Below are positions 52,845 to 60,000 of a DNA stretch of 60,000 bases, one piece after another. Below the pieces are notes generated by a model, which saw only the letters and a list, made by a program, of their open reading frames with translations, was not told where the DNA came from and searched no databases. The first letter of the stretch is position 1, and each line of letters starts with the position of its first letter. This DNA comes from Takakia lepidozioides (Eukaryota > Streptophyta > Takakiopsida > Takakiales > Takakiaceae), in contig CM060731.1 in the NCBI GenBank assembly GCA_030704615.1, forward strand, positions 9,674,001 through 9,734,000, written 5' to 3'. The translations under genes and the position numbers were made by a program.

Positions 52845-54010
52845 GCAGTGGAATAAGCTCTTGAAGCATTATACTAAGCCCAGTGAGAAAAACGAATCAT
52901 GGGCGAGAAATAAATTTCAGAAGTGGAGGATTATGATTGGATACTTTGTTGAGAAGTCTGTTGAAGAGCTTCCTCTCTTAGAGCACGCTGACCTACTTAG
53001 TCTGTTCTTTGGGATGGTCTGTAAGAAAGATGGATCATGTTACCCTACTTCATCCTCATGAATATCTATATGAGCTTCAACAGATGATCGTTCGGGAACA
53101 AGAGAATCGGGTGTGTCGTACTGGTGTTCATGAGCCAAAATTTAAAATCATCGAGCATCAGTTTTTTAATAAAATCGACTCGTGCCGTTAGCAAGGCCAT
53201 GGAGATGAGCAGAGACGCTGGTGCTAATGTTGAGAGGCGAAAAGTTGAGGGCATTACTTACAAGGAGGAGCGGTTAACCTTGAGGGCATCACTTACAAGG
53301 AGAAGCGGTTGATTTTAGACTATCCCGAGAACCAAGAAAATTATGCCAGAGGTGTTCAAAAGCGAATGGCGTTTTATTGTTTCACTATTTTTCTGATCAA
53401 GGGTAATAGTGAATTGCATAAACTGATGGTTCGCCATTTCACCTGTGGTGTCAACGCTGAGGGCAGAGGTTTTTTGCGGTATGTACCTTACCTGTTTTTG
53501 TATCTGTTGCAAATGTATCATATCTGTTTTTGTGCCTATTGGTTCCGACTTGTGTTTTTGGTTAAGTTTCTAATGATATTCAAATACTATTTATGTATGT
53601 TGTTTGTAGATACGACGAGACAACATCGAAGAAGTATAAAGTGTGAAAGTGAAACGTTTTCAGAATGAGCATATGCGTCGGCCTATATATTGTTACGATC
53701 CGGACGTTCTACGGACATATTCAATTCTGCTAAGTCGTATGCCGCCTGGCAGCGAGAACGGACACTTGCAAATATAATTCTCGTGATCAATTTTGGTTTA
53801 AAAGGGGATTCAATTGTGGAGAGGGTATAATGAGAAATTGGATGCAAACGGCTCGATCTGTGGGGATAACGACGGGATATTACAAACAAATCTGGGAGGG
53901 TGACCTCAATCACCAGGATGGCGATTGCCCAAGTTCCTGAAGAAATAATTGCTTTGACCACAGGACACAGGAATTTGAAGACTCTTGCAAGGTACGACAA
54001 AAGCCTTTTC
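52825..54010 (+). pseudogene. Tyrosine recombinase domain
   Basis: N-terminal core-binding part: WARNKFQKWRI, LLEHADLLSLFFGMVCKKDG, HEYLYELQQMIVREQENRV and KFKIIEHQFFNK, each shifted relative to the next. Catalytic part: FLIKGNSELHKLMVRHFTC, then a GT...AG intron (53479-53609) inside the Arg codon of FLR-YDETTSKKYK, and WMQTARSVGITT. It ends NKSGRVTSITRM and TGHRNLKTLARYDKS. The spacing from His to Tyr in GHRNLKTLARY (nine residues) is that of the catalytic His and Tyr of tyrosine recombinases. Two normally catalytic positions differ: LRG is IKG, and NHSGR is NKSGR. Together with the frameshifts this means it is inactive. Confidence 0.75.
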
Positions 54011-54737
54011 ATTAAGCATTTTGTTGCTCAGGCCTTACTACGGAGACCCTACGATGAAGAGACTGGTCAGTTACTACATTTCGAGTTTCATTATCGAGAA
54101 CAGTTGGAGCTTTGGAATGGTAAGGAGATCCCAGCAATGAGAGCCCATCTTGAGGACATGGCAGCTAATGGGAACATTCTTCCGTGCATGTCGCTTGTAG
54201 CTCCGAAGGTTCATTCAGATTTTTTGTGGCTACCAATAATTGGATCCGCAGCTAATAGTCAATTAGTTCTGCACAAGTCGGTTGCTGTTAAAGCTATGGG
54301 TTCTTCATCAGGTAGTGGAGCTGTTCGGAGTAATAATGATGGCTGCCATCCTACGAGTCGTGAAGATGGACAGTTGATGTTCATATTGGTTGTGCAACCA
54401 AAGATCTTGGTGTGCCTAATCGTCAAGCTCGCTCCAAGACTAAATTCGTTATGGTGTTTCATGGTACGTCTGAGAACGTTCCACCTTCTTAGTCTGTTCA
54501 ATCGACAGTTGGACATGGAGTGGTCCAGTGCCCTGTTCCAATTCGGGAACAACCTATACATTCAGTATCTGGTTGTGTTAAACAACCTGTATCGACTGGT
54601 TCTCGACCTCCTTTACGTGAAGTTCCTGTGAATCCTGTGAATCCCGTGAATCAGCCGGCTGGGGTCTCTGTTCATCGAGAGAGACAGTTGATGTTTTGTG
54701 TGCCCCTCGTAGTAAGCCAGATTCTTTTGATCACAAC

Positions 54738-55416
54738 CTGATGTCAGCTGAAGCTGAGTTTGAGCCTGAAGCTTTACGTTATGTTGCTGAGGCTGAAAGG
54801 GAAAGACAGAAAGCATTAATCAAAGCGAAGAGATTGAAGGCTTTGGAAATTAAGAAAAATAAAGAAGTGGAACGTTTGAAGGCAATTGAACATGAGAAAA
54901 GAAGAATTCTTGAAGAAGCTAGACTGAAAGCTGCTGAGGAGGAGAAGATGAAGATTCTTGAGTTTGAAAGGATGAAGGCGTATGAGCTTGACAGATTGAA
55001 GTATGCCGAAGCTGAGAAACAGAGGGCAGCGGAACTGGAATCGTTGAGAAAGACTAGAGCATCTATTGAATCTCCGAGGGCTTTTGTAGATGTTAGTAAT
55101 CCGTCTACAGAGTCTGAATCTGCTCTACTGGCACCGTTTACACCAGAGTTTGTTGGTGGTGGAGTTGGGCAGCACGTTATCGATCCTGGGGAGCAGATTA
55201 GATCAGATAATCGTGGCAGTTTATTTCTTCCGCAGCCATTAGCTTTCAGGAAGATGAGGGCTTTCCTTTCTGATCTAGTAATCCTTTTCAAGGTTTCATA
55301 TCTGGAAGCAATAATTTCAGTGGAGGCACGTTGAATCTGTTTCACTTCTCTGCTGTGGATCCAGTCGCTGTTGCGAGAGATGTTTTACGCTCTGGCGATG
55401 CTGCCAAAGGCCACTG
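54738..55416 (+). pseudogene. Charged coiled-coil tail of the recombinase gene
   Basis: Long heptad-like Lys/Glu/Ala/Leu region (for example ALIKAKRLKALEIKKNKEVE) from about 54760 to 55060, followed by a Ser/Pro/Gly-rich tail. Within the first about 180 codons it is free of stops. After a shift near 55245 another frame carries SSNPFQGFISGSNNFSGG and ends at 55416. It may mediate oligomerisation. Confidence 0.5.
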
Positions 55417-55984
55417 ATCTTCCATTGTGACTACGGACCGAGTAGGTACGAAACTGAAAAGTAGGTAGATGGTTACGGGAAGTAACTCGAGAGTGGAGAA
55501 CCAATGAGAATGTAGGAAAGTAGCGAGCCATTCCCTACAGCTGGTTATGATTCGAAATACCTTCTACAAGTAGTCCTTTGGCTCACCTCAATCGTCTATC
55601 CGTACACAACAAGCTTGGAGATCAACCTCGATGGTGGAGTCTTAATTTCACATCTAATTTTGCATGAACGGGACCTCATATTCAAGCGCATGAAAGCTTG
55701 CAAAGACGATCAAGTGGATTCTCAAAAACTTAGCGGTGATGACTCCCTTCTCTCCCACATTGTCAAGCTATTATTTACTATGTTGTTTCCGTGTGTGCTT
55801 ATGTGTTATGTATATACATGGTTCTTTTTCTTTGTCGGTTTGTTCACAAGTTGTATCATGTGCAAGGCTTTTGTTATGTAGAAGCAGACATCTGCGCAAA
55901 TCTCGCAACCTCCAAAACCACAATGTCCACCTGGGAAAATAACGAGTTTTATAGGTCTTCCCAAAGATTTAAACGGGGGTAACA
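55417..55984. other. Region downstream of the recombinase gene
   Basis: A stop-free frame at 55615-55790 and another after an acceptor-like TTATGTAG at 55880 (SAQISQPPKPQCPPGKIT) could be further exons of the same or another gene. No domain is recognised. Confidence 0.25.
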
Positions 55985-56175
55985 AAGGACGAGTGCAAGA
56001 CAAGAACAAAGTTAAGATGGTATCAAAGGAGCACAAAAGTGTTAGTTTCAACAGGATATGGGAGTGGGACAGAGACAGAGTTAACATAGGACTGGACAGA
56101 TAGGGATCGATCGACAAGCAAAGGGATTGAGGAGACAGAGGATCGGACAAACAGAGGATCGAAGAAAGAGAGGAC
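55985..56175 (+). repeat. Purine-rich dispersed repeat
   Basis: GGTATCAAAGGAGCACAAAA, GTGTTAGTTTCAACA, then GAGGATCGGACAAACAGAGG and AGAAAGAGAGGACA; same family as 25560, 32390 and (inverted) 13060. Confidence 0.65.
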
Positions 56176-56199
56176 AATAACAATGCTTCACTTGTTGAC

Positions 56200-58800
56200 T
56201 CAATTCCAGCAACCCAAAGTACTTGAAATTCCATATCTCCCACATCGTGGGTCCAAAAATCATGAGACCAAGCCAGTGCACCCCTCCTCATCGAGGGTTT
56301 CTTGAAAAATAGCAAAATGTACTTTCCTAGAGCAATGATTGGCCCTTCAGGTGGGAGATTTGGAATTTCAATTACTTTTGGTGGCTGGAAATTCACGAAA
56401 AATAGTAAAGTGTATATATCAATATATGAAACCTCCACATGGGAGATTGCAAAAATAGCAAAGTGGGCTTTGTTGGAACAATGACGTGGAGATCTCCCAA
56501 ACTGCAGGGTCTCTAGATGCATAGGGGATTGCACTTGGACTAATTAGATGACATCGGACACTGGAGGTCGCACTTAGGCCTCTACATGGGAGAAGCACTT
56601 GGATACATAGGAGATTGCACTAAGGCTTAGATTTCAATTCTTCACACATGGGCCAGCGGCACAGGCTGCCCTAGAGGTCGCCGAAATAGGAGACACACTT
56701 GGATTCATAGGGGATTGCACTTGGACTTAGATGACATTGGACACTAGAGGTCGCACGTGGGCCTCTACATGGGAGACGCACTTGGATACATAGGAGATTG
56801 CACCTGGGTTTAGATTTCAATTCTTCACACATGTGCCAATGGCATAAGCTACCCTAGGTCTCCCAAACTGCAGGGTCTCTGGATACATAGGGGATTGCAC
56901 TTGGACATAGATGACTTTGGACACTTGGGCCAACGTCACATGGTAGGCCCAGGCTACCATAGAGGTTGCACTTGGACCTCGACATAGGAGACACTCTTGG
57001 ATACATAGGGGGCTGCCGTGAAACTGGACACTTGGGCCTCTACACGGGAGATGCATTTGGATACATAGAAGATTGCACTTGGGCTTAGATGGGCCAAGGA
57101 CACAGGCTGCCCTAGAGGTCGCACTTGGGCCTCGACAATATAGGAGACGCACTTGGATACATATAGGGAAAAATATAATTTGGTTTTGTCAATATATGGA
57201 TGCATAAGTAAATTTCATATAAACTTCTATCTCTTTCATCAAATTCCGATCTCTGAATCATGTTGTTCACGTTTATAATATTCTTTAAACATTAGTTCAT
57301 TCATGTACCACGCATTCTTTGTAACTAAACAAACATCCAAGTGGGCTTTCCTACAACAATGATTGGCCTTGGGCTTAGATGGGCCTTGACATAGGAGACG
57401 CACTTGGATACATAGGAAATTCCACTTGGTCTTAGATTTCAATTTTTCACACATGGGCCAACGGCATAGGCTACACTAGAGGTTGTACTTGGTCCTCAAC
57501 ATAGGAGACGCACTGGAATACATAGGAAATTGCACTTGGGACCTCAGATTTCAGTTCTTCACACATGGGCCAAAGGTACAGGCTGCCCCAGGTCGCACTT
57601 GGGCCTCGACATAGGCGACGCACTGGGATACATAGGGGATTGCACTTGGACTTAGATGACACTGGACATTTGGGCCAACGGCACAGGCTACCCTAGTCAA
57701 TATATGAAGCGAGACGACTTGTTTGTTTTGTTTTGTGTTATTTTGTAGCATTGAGATGTCTCAAACCGCGAGGCCCCGGCGCTGGTGCTTGGTACCATTG
57801 GAAAGCCCTCGATAAGGGCGGGTGCACCAGCTTGGTCTCATGATTTTTGGACATGCGGTGTGGGAGATGTCGAATTCCAAGTACTATTGATCGCTGGAAA
57901 TTCCCGAAAAATAGCAAAGTGGGATTTCTTGGAACAATGATTGGAGCCTGGACGGGAGATATAGATATATTACTACTCAATAAATTCATGGAAAAAAATA
58001 AATTGGGCCATGACATGGGAGACGTACTTGGATACATAGGAGATTGCACTTGGGCTTTGATGACACAAGACACTTGGGCCTCTATATGGGAGATGCACTC
58101 GGATACATGAGTAGAAGATTGCACTTGGGCTTAGATGGGCCTCAACATAGGAGACGCAATACATAGGAAATTGCACTTGGTCTTAGATTTTAGTTCTTCA
58201 CACATGGGCTAACAACATAGGCTACACTAGAGGTCGCACTTGGACCTCAACACAGGAGACGCACTGGGATACATAGGAAATTGCACTTGGTCTTAGATTT
58301 TCAATTCTTCACACATGGACCAAAGGTACAAGCTATCCTAGAGGTTGCACTTGGGCCTCTACATAGGAGACACATTGGCATACATAGAAGATCTTACATT
58401 TGGACTTTAGATGACACTTGACACTTGGGCCAATGACACATGCTACCCTAGAGGTCGCATTTGGGCCTCGACATAGGAGACCTACTTGGATACATAGAGG
58501 ATTGCACATGGACTTAGATGATACTGGACACTTGGGCCAACGGCATAGGCAACCTTAGAGCAATGATTGCCCCTTCATGTGGGAGATTTGGAATTTCAAG
58601 TACTTTTGGTCGCTGGAAATTCGTGAAAAAATCGCGAAAAATAGCAAAGCAATATATGAAAAATAGCAAAGTGGGCTTTGTTGGAACAATGACGTGGAGA
58701 TCTCCCAAATTGCAGGGTCTTTGGATGCAAAGGGGATTGCCGTTGTTAGATGGACACTGGAGGTCACACTTGGGCCTCGACATGAGAGAAACATGCTACC
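56200..58800 (+). repeat. Large 107-bp satellite array with composite inserts
   Basis: Roughly fifteen to twenty degenerate copies of the unit seen at 16795 (GGTCGCACTTGGGCCTCGAC, ATAGGAGACGCACTTGGATA, GATTGCACTTGGGCTTAGAT). They are interrupted by copies of the leader segment (TTGGAATTTCAAGTACTTTT, GGTCGCTGGAAATTC, AATAGCAAAGTGGGC) near 56340, 57840 and 58590, one partly inverted near 56200-56290. A head resembling 16440-16790 lies at 57690-57960. Minus-strand frames with repeated CVSYVEAQVQPL-like peptides arise from this repeat. Confidence 0.88.
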
Positions 58801-58886
58801 CTAGTTCTTGTAGTGAAAGAGAGTAACATCACTAAGACAATAATCAGAACAGACAAGGATCCTTACCTTACAAACTAGGGGTTTAA

Positions 58887-58910
58887 AAATAATAATAATA
58901 ATAATAATAA
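58887..58910 (+). repeat. (AAT)n microsatellite
   Basis: Eight uninterrupted AAT units. Confidence 0.95.
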
Positions 58911-60000
58911 CAACAAATAGGGATAGTAGTCTCAGAACTTTATAGATTGTGGACATAAATCGTCCGAGATTACACAGAGGAAAAAATAACTTCTTACAAG
59001 AGTGCCATGAAGGCTGATAGAGGAAGGCCCTGCTTCGTGACCACACATACAAAAGGAAGAGGGAGAAAGAGTGGAGTCTGCCTATCTAAAAGCAGAGAAG
59101 AGCATTGCATTGCATTTTAAACATTGCATGACTCCTCAACACTCCTAGTAATAGAACAATCCATTTGGCATATCGTATCACTTCGATACCTCCCAGTGCA
59201 AATTCCCACTATATGTTTGTCTCCATTTTCACTTCCCTGCATCTCCCCTGCTTTTTCTACACAAAAACTGTTGCGGATACTACAAGATGATCTGCGAGCA
59301 ATGTACTTAGAACACACTCACTAGTGACTAGTGGACAGCCGTACAGAGAAATACAATCTCTCCGGTCATAGTCTTCACAAGTATCTGCATCTTGTCTCCA
59401 ACTTACAGACTCCAACCCCAATCTGAGAGAAACACCCTTGAGCGTAAACACTAGCAGAGAAAGCTATGAGAGCATACAGAGATTTTCTCCAATTCAACTT
59501 TGATGATGTCAGAATGCAACTCTTATGCCATCACCACATAGTGCTTGACCTTTGAAGCATGGTAGCTAGCATAGCTTTCACCCACGGAGGGTTGCGACCC
59601 AAAGGTCGTCCTTTTTGAGTTTATCTCTGAAGTCTGGTGATCTGGGACTTCTCTGTAGAAACAACAAGTGGAAGCTAGTAGTAGCCATAGCTTCAACTAT
59701 AGCCTCACACAAACCAAGCTACAACCAGGAAAGCTCCAAGCATCTTTCAAATAACAAGGAAAACCTTGAGCGACCCACTTTCATTGCTTGCAGCAAGGAA
59801 GAACAACCACCCCACTGCAACAGTAGGAACCTTGCTTTTTCTGCTTTTCTGAAAAAGAGCAACAATGTCCTCATTTTAATGAACTGGAAACAATCCTATC
59901 AATCATGCCAGTTTCAGTGGTGATAAGCCTTCACTCGACAATGAAGATAGCCTGACCATTCACATTTATTGTCCCGCCACACTCACACAACTCATGCCAG
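58911..60000. other. Unassigned DNA to the window edge
   Basis: No recognised gene, repeat or element. Open frames up to about 100 codons (59615-59923) show no familiar motif. This may be the flank or untranslated end of a gene beyond the window. Confidence 0.4.

Larger units (their letters stand above)
51714..55416 (+). pseudogene. Tyrosine-recombinase gene/element (Crypton- or DUF3504-like), broken
   Basis: A chain of plus-strand frames suggests one multi-exon protein. It starts at about 51714 (VFFYDVQNHDGTP), has a possible intron at about 51830-51960, then the basic stretch SRVKKKRCIRK and an acidic, low-complexity region (52149-52844). The recombinase follows (52825-54010), then a tail (54010-54630) and a charged coiled coil (54738-55330) ending TGA at 55414-55416. 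Several frameshifts separate the parts. No terminal inverted repeats are visible, which suits Crypton-type elements. It could instead be a decayed host gene that had domesticated such a recombinase. Confidence 0.65.

Noticed and set aside
56200-58800. Possible CRISPR-like or centromeric array
   Set aside because: No spacer structure and too degenerate and short for a centromere call; it is a dispersed satellite with a leader.

Overview
The window is nuclear DNA from a plant or plant-like streptophyte with a repeat-rich genome. The evidence is a spliced plant-type glutathione transferase gene, plastid biotin-carboxyl-carrier (BCCP)-like genes, a PPR fragment with a plant-style motif, and plant-type Ty3/gypsy, Ty1/copia, L1, CACTA and PIF/Harbinger elements. 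A seed-free plant or charophyte seems plausible, but the species cannot be fixed from the sequence. There is one assembly gap (4720-5217). I see no operons, CRISPR arrays or prokaryotic features.

Layout. 1-4.7 kb: two decayed Ty3/gypsy elements in opposite orientation, then the gap. 5.2-9.5 kb: mostly anonymous DNA with a decayed Harbinger transposase near 7.1-7.8 kb. 10.2-12.6 kb: the best host gene, a three-exon GST (268 aa, TCHQD-like). 13-19.4 kb: unit A, with an intact intronless BCCP-like gene, a 2.65-kb terminal-inverted-repeat element carrying a 107-bp satellite and a solo LTR, and a LINE endonuclease relic. 19.4-22.75 kb: a CACTA element whose transposase is split by a second solo LTR. 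22.9-24.3 kb: 3' part of an L1 ORF2. 24.5-26.8 kb: purine-rich repeats. 26.8-30.3 kb: unit B, a second BCCP-like gene plus LINE endonuclease relics. 30.3-31.8 kb: a deleted copia element. 32-33.8 kb: repeats. 33.8-47.1 kb: unit C, the third BCCP-like gene, interrupted by a 10.8-kb PIF/Harbinger element with perfect 14-bp terminal repeats and a TTA target duplication. That element contains a Myb-like/AT-hook gene and pieces of host genes (replication factor C, PPR, an unidentified exon). 47-51.5 kb: a CpG-rich block, a tRNA-like pseudogene, a tandem duplication, and the probable displaced outer flank of unit C. 51.7-55.4 kb: a broken gene with a tyrosine-recombinase (Crypton/DUF3504-like) domain, an intron and a charged coiled-coil tail. 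56-58.8 kb: a second, larger array of the 107-bp satellite. 58.9-60 kb: nothing recognised.

How it fits together. The likely active host genes are the GST and possibly one or more of the three BCCP-like copies. The rest is a nested record of insertions. The duplicated BCCP units supply pre-insertion sites within the same window, so the Harbinger insertion can be defined to the base. The items most worth following are the gene-capturing Harbinger element, the plant-associated tyrosine recombinase, and the triplicated BCCP-like genes with an altered biotinylation motif.
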